The position numbers were made by a program, and so were the translations under genes. A model generated the notes under the pieces. The model was not told the origin of the DNA. It saw only the letters and a list, made by a program, of their open reading frames with translations, and ran no database searches. Below, in pieces: positions 53,712-61,179 of a stretch of 64,000 nucleotides of DNA. The DNA comes from Streptomyces paradoxus (GTDB lineage: Bacteria; Actinomycetota; Actinomycetes; Streptomycetales; Streptomycetaceae): contig NZ_JACHGV010000002.1 in the NCBI RefSeq assembly GCF_014202475.1, positions 643,102 to 707,101 on the forward strand, read 5' to 3'. Position 1 is the stretch's first letter. The number at the start of each line of letters is the position of its first letter.

Positions 53712-54354
53712 GGCGATGCTCCCCCTCGGCGTGCCCGTTTCCGTTCGCCGTACGGCTGTCCTCCATGCGACTGTCCCCCTCACCCGGCGTGACCAGCCGT
53801 GCGTCGGGGCCGAGTTCGTCGACGGCAGCGCGCGCGGCGGCGAGCGGAGTCGCATACGACTGATAGTGGTCGACCATGCTCATCCAGCTGCCGTCGGCCC
53901 GGCGCATCAGGTGCAACGGCCGCCCGTCCACGGTTACGTGCCACGCGCTCCGACCGTCCTCCCCGGGCCGCCCGGCGTCGTACCTGACACCTGCGATGCG
54001 GCGCCCGCGGTACGTCTCGTCGAAACGCTCCCCGTCGCCGGCCGGTCCCGGCCCGTTCCCCACCGCTCCCGACGCCCTCGGGGACGTCCCCGACGCCACC
54101 AGTACCGGTGCGAGAGCCACCGAGAACGCCGATGCGAACAGCCCCCACAGCACCCGGCGTCGCACCGTGGTCCTGGCGGCGTGTGCTGGCGACTGCGCAG
54201 AGTGCGCGGAGCCGGCGGCCACGGGGGTGACCGTCGCGGGCGCCGCGGGGCGCGCTGGTTGTGGCCGCAGTGGTTTGCCGGTTCGCAATGCCTGCCTCTT
54301 CCTCGCCCTGAACAGGGCGGTCCACATGACACACGCTCGACGGGCCCCTCGCAT
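53695..54354 (-). CDS. melC1: Tyrosinase copper-transfer cofactor
   Basis: The MelC1 family is recognised by FDETYRGRRIAGV, the WHVTVDGRPLHLMRRADGSW region (about 135-155) and SMVDHYQSYATPLAAARAAVDEL, which includes the caddie Tyr and His. A hydrophobic segment (about 67-90, VLWGLFASAFSVALAPVLV) is preceded by Arg residues, consistent with Tat-type export or membrane anchoring. The N-terminus before it is unusually long and basic. The start is uncertain: ATG 54354 gives 219 residues, while GTG 54399 would overlap the upstream short gene. It is translationally coupled to melC2. Confidence 0.82.
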   Translation of the reverse strand: MRGARRACVMWTALFRARKRQALRTGKPLRPQPARPAAPATVTPVAAGSAHSAQSPAHAARTTVRRRVLWGLFASAFSVALAPVLVASGTSPRASGAVGNGPGPAGDGERFDETYRGRRIAGVRYDAGRPGEDGRSAWHVTVDGRPLHLMRRADGSWMSMVDHYQSYATPLAAARAAVDELGPDARLVTPGEGDSRMEDSRTANGNGHAEGEHRRGVHA

Positions 54355-54383
54355 GCGCGACGCGATCGGCCCGGGATTCCCTC

Positions 54384-54545
54384 TCAACTTTGCGCCCACG
54401 GTCCGGGATGCTTGCTGACCGCGGTCACGTCTCCGGTGAGTACGGCGCCCCCGGCCTTCGGCGCTTCAAGAGCATCAGCAGGAGCGGCGGTGCCGGCCAC
54501 ACCCAAGGACCCGACTACGAGGGCGACCGCCCGCAGAGACTTCAT
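54384..54545 (-). CDS. 53-residue putative secreted peptide
   Basis: ATG 54545 is preceded by ACAGGAACACG. The product is a signal peptide (MKSLRAVALVVGSLGVAG, Ala-x-Ala site near 22-25) followed by only about 28 mature residues (APKAGGAVLTGDVTAVSKHP). The stop lies 29 bp before the melC1 start used here. I do not recognise it. Signal-peptide character and codon use favour a real gene, but a truncated remnant cannot be excluded. Confidence 0.55.
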   Translation of the reverse strand: MKSLRAVALVVGSLGVAGTAAPADALEAPKAGGAVLTGDVTAVSKHPGPWAQS

Positions 54546-54743
54546 CGTGTTCCTGTCTGAAACTCGGGGCCACCAGCGGGAATTGCTTCACCACTTTCAA
54601 CGAGCCCTCGAGCGAGCGGAAACCGGGCAGCCAGAAAATTACGACGCCCCACACGGAAGGTCACCCGAATGAAGGGCACGTCTTATCCGGAACCGACTCG
54701 GGTGCCGGACGCCAAGCGTCCGGCACCCGGTAGGGAGTGATCG

Positions 54744-55973
54744 CTACCGACGGGACAGGACCCGTCCCCGCCGGTACAGGATGACGCCACCGGCCAGCAG
54801 CAGCGCGGCTGCGCCCGAGGCCGCGATCACCTCCCCGCCCCCGGTGTCGGGGAGGGAGGGCCGATCCGTCGGCGGCTTGGTGTGCGGGGGAGTCGAGGGC
54901 CACGACGTGGGCGGCTGCGTCGCCGGTGGAGTGGTGTGAGGCGGCGGCGTGGACGGCGTGTCACCGTACCCGCCGTCGTCGCCGTAACCGGGTTCCTCGT
55001 GGCCGTAGCCGTCGTCGCCGTAACCCGGCTTCTCGTGGCCGTAGCCGTCGTCGCCGTAACCCGGCTTCTCGTGGCCGTAACCCTCGTCGCCGTAGCCGGG
55101 CTTCTCTTCGCCGTAGCTAGGCTTCTCCTCGCCGTAGCCCGGCTTCTCCTCGCCGTAGCTAGGCTTCTCCTCGCCGTAGCCCGGCTTCTCCTCGCCGTAG
55201 CTAGGCTTCTCCTCGCCGTAGCCCGGCTTCTCCTCGCCGTACCCGCCGTCGTCGCCGTAGCCGCTGTCCTGGGACGCCGACGGCTTCACCTCCGCCGGCA
55301 GCGTGCTGGGCTGCGTGGACGGCGTCGCACCGGAGCCGTCCGGCTCCTCCGACTCCTCGCTGCCGTAAGACCCCTCGCCCTCACCGCCGTCCTCGTCCCC
55401 GCTCGCGGTGGCGACGCTCTCGTCGTCCCGGCTCTCGTCGCCGCTCTCGTCGTCGCCGTAGTCGCTGTCCTGGGACGACGCCGACGGCTTCACCTCCGCC
55501 GGCAGCGTGCTGGGCTGCGTGGACGGCGTCGCACCGGAGCCGTCTGCCTCGTCCGACTCCTCGCTGCCGTAAGACTCCTCGCCCTCACCGCCGTCCGCGT
55601 CCCGGCTCGCGGTGGCGACGCGGCTGCTGCCATCCGTGTCATCGCCGTCTTCGCCAACGGGTACGGCAGCCGACTGCTTGTCCTTCAGCGTGGCCAGAGC
55701 GCGCTTGACCGCCGCGTCGGCGTGGCTCTTGTGCTCGTCCAAGCCGTCGATGCGAGCGGTGTCGGGGGCGTCGTTCGACCCCTGCGCACTGGTGCCGCTG
55801 GTGCAGCCGTTCCCGGAGGAGGGCCCGTTCACGGCTGTCTCACCAGAGGAGCTGCCGCACGCGTTCGTGAGAGCCTCGCCATGCGAGTCCGCCAACGCCG
55901 GAATGCCGTACAGGGGCAGAATGCTCGTCGCGGCCGCAGCCACAACCAGCCCCTTGCTCAGTTTCTTTCGCAT
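54744..55973 (-). CDS. LPDTG-anchored surface protein with Tyr/Gly/Glu-rich repeats
   Basis: The 409-residue exported protein starts at ATG 55973 with a signal peptide (MRKKLSKGLVVAAAATS). A segment with two Cys (NACGSSS and NGCTSGT) follows. A pair of near-identical acidic blocks comes next, each containing PSTQPSTLPAEVKPSAS. Then come seven copies of the hexad-type unit YGEEKP with alternating G/S and three longer GYGHEKPGYGDD-type units, and a Pro/Thr-rich wall-spanning stretch. The C-terminus is a sortase signal (LPDTGGG), a hydrophobic helix and RRGRVLSRR. It is predicted to be cell-wall linked, with an extended acidic repeat stalk. The function is not known. Confidence 0.85.
   Translation of the reverse strand: MRKKLSKGLVVAAAATSILPLYGIPALADSHGEALTNACGSSSGETAVNGPSSGNGCTSGTSAQGSNDAPDTARIDGLDEHKSHADAAVKRALATLKDKQSAAVPVGEDGDDTDGSSRVATASRDADGGEGEESYGSEESDEADGSGATPSTQPSTLPAEVKPSASSQDSDYGDDESGDESRDDESVATASGDEDGGEGEGSYGSEESEEPDGSGATPSTQPSTLPAEVKPSASQDSGYGDDGGYGEEKPGYGEEKPSYGEEKPGYGEEKPSYGEEKPGYGEEKPSYGEEKPGYGDEGYGHEKPGYGDDGYGHEKPGYGDDGYGHEEPGYGDDGGYGDTPSTPPPHTTPPATQPPTSWPSTPPHTKPPTDRPSLPDTGGGEVIAASGAAALLLAGGVILYRRGRVLSRR
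54975..55245 (-). repeat. Coding tandem repeats in the LPDTG protein
   Basis: About 55100-55245 consists of 42-bp units alternating codons for YGEEKPG and YGEEKPS. About 54975-55100 consists of 36-bp units for GYGHEKPGYGDD. Near-identical nucleotides between units show recent expansion, so copy number is likely to vary between strains. Confidence 0.85.
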
Positions 55974-56209
55974 CGTCGTCTTCCTGCTCAAGGAAAGAGG
56001 AAAGGGGAACAGCCGACCCTGGCCAGAAGAGGAAAGCGTCAGGGTAGGCCCGTGCCGCAGCCCGTTCAGCCGACGCGTCAACGAACCTCACCGCTGACGG
56101 ACTGGCAGGTGCTGCGGGGAATCCGGTACAGGTGCACCGAGAGATCGACTAGGGAGTGACTGGTCGAGATCCAGCTCGCCGAGCTGTACGCCACGGCGCG
56201 CGGAATTCG

Positions 56210-56470
56210 TCAGCGTTTCCCACTCTTCTTGCGGCGGGGGCTCGGGGCGACTTCCCTCCTCCCGTAATTTCTCCTCCGCCTGATTTTCTGGCTGGTCCAG
56301 TGATGGGATGCGGTGAAGTGCCAGTACCGACAACCCGAGCACCGGTAGATGCGGTCAGGGGTTTTCTCCAACAATGACTGCTTGACCAGCCAGAGCCTCG
56401 CCTCGGATTTGGTACGGAACGACGCTTTCCTTGTATCCGGGCATCGCGGCAAGATGATCATACCACTCAC
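56210..56470 (-). CDS. Small basic protein with a Cys pair, unknown
   Basis: The 86-residue protein starts at GTG 56470, or ATG 56461. It has CPDTRKASFRTKSEARLWLV and then YRCSGCRYWHFTA, a CxxC next to WHFT that looks like a small zinc-binding module, and an Arg/Lys-rich tail (RRRRNYGRREVAPSPRRKK). Similar small CxxCxxWH proteins are common in actinobacterial mobile or accessory DNA. GC content here is visibly lower than in neighbouring core genes, which suggests transfer. Confidence 0.65.
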   Translation of the reverse strand: MSGMIILPRCPDTRKASFRTKSEARLWLVKQSLLEKTPDRIYRCSGCRYWHFTASHHWTSQKIRRRRNYGRREVAPSPRRKKSGKR

Positions 56471-56909
56471 ACCGCCTCAAATATGCGTTTCACAACCCCC
56501 TTCAACTGAAGGGCCGAACCGATGGTGCATCCGCAGGAAAGCTGCATCAAGCGGGTGACACTCTTATGGGCCAGCCGTCTCCAGACTTCGTCCGTTCGGC
56601 CCCTATTGGAAAGCTGATGCGAGTGTGCGTTAATCAGATGACACAAGGACGCCTGGCCCGCGGCTCATAAACTCCCCCGGCCGAGTGAAAAGACGGCCAT
56701 CGGGAAGGATGGTCGCCTCCGGCCTACATATGATTGACGCCATGGAACGAAAGCGCCCCTCCCTCCGTCAATGAGGATGCTCACCTCATCCGCCCGTCAG
56801 GGAGAGACGCTTTCAGGTCGGGCCTCCATCCCGGGGAATCGAGATGAGGCCCCTGACCGTCGAACGGTATTCGAACGATCAAAACCCGTCCCCAGTGGAC
56901 TCAGGCCGT
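56471..56909. other. AT-richer intergenic region
   Basis: About 440 bp precede the 3-prime end of the first Asn/Thr-rich peptide gene. It holds the hairpin at 56749-56814 and otherwise AT-rich sequence without a supported gene. It is part of a low-GC patch running to about 57450. Confidence 0.5.
56749..56814 (-). terminator. Long hairpin after the first Asn/Thr-rich peptide gene
   Basis: Nested inverted repeats GAAAGCG/CGCTTTC (56749-56755, 56808-56814), CTCCCT/AGGGAG and ATGAGG/CCTCAT form one extended stem. It lies about 100 bp downstream of the minus-strand gene. The second copy of the duplicated unit has a related hairpin at 57500-57527. Confidence 0.7.
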
Positions 56910-57146
56910 TCAGACAGCCGCGTCGAGGAGGTCCCCGATCACCACCGAGACCGTGGCCGTAGCGGTGTTGGTGTTGGTGTTGGTGTTGGTGTTGTTGTTC
57001 TCGTTCTCGTTGACGATGACGATGCCCGGCTCGTCGCTGCCGTTGTCGTCGTTGTCGCAGGCGGCGCTGGCAGCGGAGGCGGAACCCGCGAGGAGGGCCA
57101 CCGCAGCGAGGGTCGACGCAGCTCCGCGCTTCATGGTCATACGCAT
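56910..57146 (-). CDS. Asn/Thr-rich small secreted protein, copy 1
   Basis: The 78-residue product starts at ATG 57146 after GGAGACAACA. A signal peptide (MRMTMKRGAASTLAAVALLA) is cleaved near ASA-A28. The mature part has an acidic Asn/Asp start (CDNDDNGSDEPG), a hydrophobic strand GIVIVN, then ENENNNTNTNTNTNT, alternating Asn/Thr passing to TATATVSVVIG, and a short end. The alternation suits a single long beta-strand or a stacking, amyloid-like fibre. It is a paralogue of the next gene on the same strand. No known family comes to mind. Confidence 0.8.
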   Translation of the reverse strand: MRMTMKRGAASTLAAVALLAGSASAASAACDNDDNGSDEPGIVIVNENENNNTNTNTNTNTATATVSVVIGDLLDAAV

Positions 57147-57499
57147 TGTTGTCTCCGTTCCTTTTCTTCCCCGTTGGAAGAACGAAATCGATATTGCCGC
57201 GACACCGGAGACCGCACAACTTGAAAGGCCCCCTGGTCCGGAACTTCACTCATATGGCCCTGTGCTGCAGGTTATGTCGATGATCGAGCACTCGGGCCGG
57301 CCAACGGAAACGGTGCGCTGCAACGGTGCATCACACGAATAAACCAAGAGGACCGACCGCCACAGGCGACCGGTCTCTAAGGACACATCGAATTACAAAT
57401 TACCCTGGGACCACTCGGGGCGACTGCAAACGAAATGCGCGGCTCGAGGCCGCGCATTCGCCTTAGCTTGCCACCGTTCGAGCGGAGCTCCTCTTCCTC

Positions 57500-57527
57500 G
57501 GCGGATGAGGATGTAACCCCATCCGCC
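57500..57527 (-). terminator. Hairpin after the second Asn/Thr-rich peptide gene
   Basis: GGCGGATG (57500-57507) and CATCCGCC (57520-57527) form a perfect 8-bp stem with a 12-nt loop, at the place equivalent to the hairpin of the first copy. Confidence 0.7.
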
Positions 57528-57635
57528 AGTCAGGGAGAAACGCTTGCAGTTCGAGCCACGATCCCGAGAGAATCGAATGACCGTCGAACTGGACTCGAAC
57601 GATCACCAGCCCACTGCATTGGGCTCAGCCCAGCG

Positions 57636-57950
57636 TCACAGAACCGCCAGCAGGAAGCCCAGGAGGCTCGGGTCCGAGGCGCTCTGCGCCGCCGGGGCGG
57701 CCGCGGGGGCGGCAGCGGGAGCAGCGGCAGCGGCGTCGGCCTCGTCAATGAGGTCGACCTCGACGTCGGCGGTGGCCGTCGCCGTGTTGTCGTTGTCGTT
57801 GCTGTTGGTGTTGTTGTTCTCGTTCTCGTTGACGATGACGATGCCCGGCTCGTCGTCGTAGTCGCCGGCGCTGGCAACCGAGGCGGAACCCGCGAGAAGG
57901 GCCACCGCCGCGAGGGCCGACGCAGCCCCGCGCTTGACATTCGTGCGCAT
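57636..57950 (-). CDS. Asn/Thr-rich small secreted protein, copy 2
   Basis: The 104-residue product starts at ATG 57950 after GGAGATATCA. Its signal peptide and the segment DEPGIVIVNENENNNTN are nearly identical to the first copy. The repeat then differs (SNDNDNTATATADVEVDL), and an Ala/Pro-rich tail (AAAAPAAAPAAAPA) with a hydrophobic end (LLGFLLAVL) is added. The hydrophobic C-terminus could be a membrane or hydrophobin-like tail. The two paralogues may form a two-component surface assembly; this is inference. Confidence 0.8.
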   Translation of the reverse strand: MRTNVKRGAASALAAVALLAGSASVASAGDYDDEPGIVIVNENENNNTNSNDNDNTATATADVEVDLIDEADAAAAAPAAAPAAAPAAQSASDPSLLGFLLAVL

Positions 57951-58301
57951 TGATATCTCCGTTCTGTGTCTTCCAGGCTGGAAGGACGAAACCAGTATTG
58001 CCTCAACTCCGGGGCACGCTCCACTTGGAATGCCCGTGGCTCCGGAACTTCATCCACATGGCCCCCTGGGGAAGATGATATGAGTGCGGAATTCCCAGGT
58101 CGCGACGGGTCGATCAACCCATCGGAGTAATGACACCCCGGACGCACCGGTTAACCAACAGAGTTGGGTCACACCCTCGTCCCTCGACCGAGTGCGCGGC
58201 CGATGAACCTCCTGCATTGATCCTATTTTTGCTCCGGAGGCAACGCCTTCACTGCGATGGGCAGTTGGCCAACACCTGGAAGGCGGTTCGGGCAATCTCC
58301 G
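57951..58301. other. 5-prime region of the second peptide gene and beyond
   Basis: About 350 bp include the duplicated leader (57951 to about 58080) and then sequence without a supported gene. A promoter is expected here; none is clear. Confidence 0.4.
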
Positions 58302-58480
58302 TCAGACCGGCCTTGTGTGGCGGTCCAGCAGGGACAGACCGCGGTCAAGCAGGTCAGCCGCATGCCCGCTGACCAGCACATCATTCGGGAGTTCGGCCGC
58401 CGGACGTATCCGGAACCCCGGCCCGGACACGGCGGATTCGGCCCGCAGCACGTCCACAGCGGCCACGCAGTCCCCGCCAG
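58302..58480 (-). pseudogene. C-terminal gene fragment, unknown family
   Basis: A minus-strand frame ending at 58302 reads as protein for about 58 codons (GDCVAAVDVLRAESAVSG, then AAELPNDVLVSGHAADLLDR) without a start codon or ribosome site. Upstream the sense is lost. It is probably a remnant in this decayed stretch. Confidence 0.35.
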
Positions 58481-58733
58481 GGAGGACGCGTGCGCCACGG
58501 TGACAGCGCTACCGATACGCCTGACACATACCGGACTTGAGGGCCGGCCGGACCGGTTCTTGTGCCGGTGATGGCTGAGTTGCTTTCAGGGGGTGTGAGG
58601 TACCGGGCTGGAAGTCACCGGTGAGGCGCTCCTGCGGATGAACACGCACATCGACCTCTTCGAGCCGACGGGCCGAAGACGCTGCGGCCGCTGCAGGACG
58701 GAGGCGTGGAGGGCTCCGGACGTTTCGTCTGGA

Positions 58734-59261
58734 TCACCGGGCGGACCGGAGGGAGACGCCTGAGATGTGGAGTCCGGCCAGGTGGATGGTCGCGGCCTTC
58801 TCATAGCGGGTGGCAATGCCTCGCCGCTGCTTCAGGCGGTTGACGCACCGCTCGACGGTGGTGCGCCGCTCGTGAACCTCACGGTCGAATTCCGGTGGCC
58901 TGCTGCCCGGCGTCCCCGGCGAAGCCGGTGCCCGGCCGGGTGCGGGACCGTCCGTGGCGCCGGAGAACACACGGACGGCCATCGCGTCGGTCACAGTGGG
59001 CGCATCGCCGGCGGTCCGGCGGTGAGGACGAAGACCAAGGGGCGGCGGTTGCCGTCGGCTGCGCAATGGATCTTCGTGGCCGGTCCGCCGCAGGACCGGC
59101 TGATGGCGCGGTCGCCGGCTCGTCGGCCGGGGCCCCGTTCTGCGGGCCCCGGCCGCGCATCGGTGAACGCGCGCACGATCGTGGAGACCACCGAGGATGC
59201 CCGGTTCAGGTCCTCGTCGGCGTCGGCCTGGGCCTTCACCGTGGTGAGGACCTGCTCGCAT
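58734..59261 (-). pseudogene. Degenerate IS5-type transposase
   Basis: Two frames together give parts of a DDE transposase. Near 59100-59000 ATKIHCAADGNRRPLVFVLT holds the strand with the first catalytic Asp. From about 58900 to the stop at 58734 the frame changes to FDREVHERRTTVERCVNRLK and ATRYEKAATIHLAGLHI, the Glu-containing C-terminal part. The middle (second Asp) is deleted and the N-terminus is missing. No intact terminal inverted repeats were found by eye. It marks an old insertion next to the secreted-peptide genes. Confidence 0.8.
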
Positions 59262-59405
59262 CGATCACCTCATGGTGGTCCCGGCACCGGCCACCTGGCA
59301 TCGGCAGTCCTCGGCGGTGACTGAGTGCCCGCGAGAGCCGTCGCCCACCCAAGCCTTGTGGAATGGGCGGCGACGACGACGTCAGACGACTGCCGAGGGG
59401 CTACG

Positions 59406-59744
59406 TCAGCCGCAGATCTGGAAGCTCTCACCATCGGTCTTCAGCGTTGCGCAGACCGGCGCCTTGGGCGCGGTGACCGTGATGCTCTCCTCAACACCCG
59501 CCTTGACGGTCTTGCTTACGTTCGCGAGTTCCGTGTCGCCGGAGGTGATGCGGACACTGACGGTCCGCGCCTGGTCGCAGGTGACGCTGACCGTGAACTG
59601 CTTGGTCACGTTGTTGGTGACCGTGTGACTGCCGATGCCGCAGGGGAAGGGCTGCTGAGGAGCGGCCTGCGCGGGCGCGGCAGCGATGAGCGGTGCTGAA
59701 GCCAGCAGCGCGGTGGCCGCAGAACGGAGCATGCGATGAGGCAT
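59406..59744 (-). CDS. Small secreted cysteine-containing protein
   Basis: ATG 59744 follows GGAGAACCA and encodes 112 residues. The signal peptide (MPHRMLRSAATALLASAPL) ends near AQA-A28. The mature part has four Cys (PFPCGIG, VTCDQA, PVCATL, FQICG), enough for two disulfides, and beta-strand-like sequence (FTVSVTC, TVSVRITSG, ESITVTA). It is probably a small Ig-like beta sandwich. I do not recognise a named family. Its codon use is that of Streptomyces. Confidence 0.8.
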   Translation of the reverse strand: MPHRMLRSAATALLASAPLIAAAPAQAAPQQPFPCGIGSHTVTNNVTKQFTVSVTCDQARTVSVRITSGDTELANVSKTVKAGVEESITVTAPKAPVCATLKTDGESFQICG

Positions 59745-60312
59745 TGGTTCTCCAGGGTGTTCAATTCGGCCGACCGCCGGGCGGCCAGCCGCTCGATCTC
59801 GGCGCGAAATGTTCCTTAAGCGCCTTTGGCGGGAAGATGTGACCACGGTCGGCACGAGCTCTGCAACACGGCGAACCATGGAGATCCGCCACTCGGGTGA
59901 CGGGGCGTTCGGGATCGCCGTGCCTGCATGTGCTGGGGTGTCGGCTTCCGTCATGACGTCGGTGCCGGCGGGTGTTACGGCGTAGGCCTGCGCGCTACGT
60001 ACAGGCCAAGTCGACTTGTGGGCTCGGGAGTTGGATTCAGCGCTCGATCGTGTGGCGGGTCGGTTCTCGCGTGCGGTCGGAGTCCTCACCGCTTACGGCG
60101 CGACCGCACGCGCCCGTCGGCCGCTTCGGCCGATGCCCCCCGAGGGGGGTCGGGAGCCTCCGAAAGTCCGGGCCGGCTCCGGCAGTTCATCCTGGCCATC
60201 GTGGGCCATGCGTTCCCGGGAGTGGTCGGAGCCCTGACCACCGAAAGGAGGGCCGCAGAAACGACACCACCAGCACCATCCGCCAGGCGAGATCCGAAGA
60301 CTCCCGCACTGG
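59745..60312. other. Intergenic, no gene seen
   Basis: About 570 bp lie between the small secreted protein and the ABC permease. Open frames on the minus strand through this stretch lack ribosome sites and coding character. No RNA gene was recognised. Confidence 0.4.
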
Positions 60313-61179
60313 CTAGGACACCACGTCCTTACGGGCGAAACCGCGGAAGGCCAGGGCGAACAGCACGAGCGCGTACGTCACGGAGAGAGCCGTGCCCTGG
60401 ATCATGTCCGTCCATTGGAGCTGGGGCTGGACCGCGTCGAGCCAGGCATACTGCCAGTGCGCGGGCAGGAAGTCCCGCCAGTCGCCGAGGGCTGTCACCT
60501 CGTCGAGAACGTTTCCGATGATGGTCAGGAACACCGCGCCGCCGACGGCACCAAGAGGCGCGTCGGTTCTGGTCGACAGCCAGAACGCCAGGCCGGCGGT
60601 GACGAGTTGGGAGACGAGGACGTACGCCACGATGATCACCAGGCGCTGCGCGGCGGTGCCGGGGGACAGTGTGCCCCCGGTGGGGAGCTGTAGCGGGCCC
60701 CAGCCGTAAGCGGCCGTGCCGACGGCAAGGGCGACGACCGGAAGCAGCACGAGGGCGGCAAGGCTGAGGCCGAGTGCGACGACGAGTTTGGACCACAGCA
60801 GGCGTGCTCGGGGCACCGGCGCCGCGAGGAGGTAGCGCAGGGAGGACCAGCTGGCCTCCGCGGCGACCGTGTCCCCGAAGAACAGCGCCACGGGGATGAC
60901 GAGCAGGAAACCGGCGGAGGCGAAGAGGTTCACGGCGGCGAAGTTGGCGCCGGACGCCGTGGCCGAGTCCATGAGGTTCACCCGGCCGTTGTCCTGGCCC
61001 GGCTCACCACCGATCTGGAAGGCCATGAGCAGGACGAACGGCAGGGCGAACATGATCGCCCCCATGACGAGTGTGCGCCGCCGCTTCAACTGCCTGACCA
61101 GCTCCACCCGCAGGGGCAGCGTGCGGCCCGCGCGGTAGCCGGACGCGACCTCCGGGGGATCGGCCACGACGCTGCTCAT
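60313..61179 (-). CDS. ABC transporter permease (ABC-2 type)
   Basis: The 288-residue membrane protein has six predicted helices (for example TLVMGAIMFALPFVLLMAF near 36-54 and VIIVAYVLVSQLVTAGLAFW near 180-199). The ABC-2 feature EASWSSLRYLLAAPVPRARLLWSK is seen near 110-133. Its ATG overlaps the stop of the fusion gene upstream by 4 bp, so it is the membrane partner of the ATPase domain encoded there. Confidence 0.9.
   Translation of the reverse strand: MSSVVADPPEVASGYRAGRTLPLRVELVRQLKRRRTLVMGAIMFALPFVLLMAFQIGGEPGQDNGRVNLMDSATASGANFAAVNLFASAGFLLVIPVALFFGDTVAAEASWSSLRYLLAAPVPRARLLWSKLVVALGLSLAALVLLPVVALAVGTAAYGWGPLQLPTGGTLSPGTAAQRLVIIVAYVLVSQLVTAGLAFWLSTRTDAPLGAVGGAVFLTIIGNVLDEVTALGDWRDFLPAHWQYAWLDAVQPQLQWTDMIQGTALSVTYALVLFALAFRGFARKDVVS

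Larger units (their letters stand above)
56771..58080 (-). repeat. Diverged tandem duplication, unit about 735 bp
   Basis: Sequence around 56771-57300 and 57506-58080 corresponds, unit to unit: a 3-prime segment with the shared string GTCAGGGAGA, a secreted-peptide gene, and a 5-prime untranslated region with matching words (CTCCGTTC, TCTTCC, TGGAAG, ACGAAA, ATTGCC, CGGAACTTCA, CATGGCCC). The genes and both flanks were therefore duplicated together. Confidence 0.75.

Noticed and set aside
58570..58733. Short plus-strand frame with LLRMNTHIDLFEPTGRR
   Set aside because: Too short, without start context or homologue that I recognise; probably chance or a small remnant.
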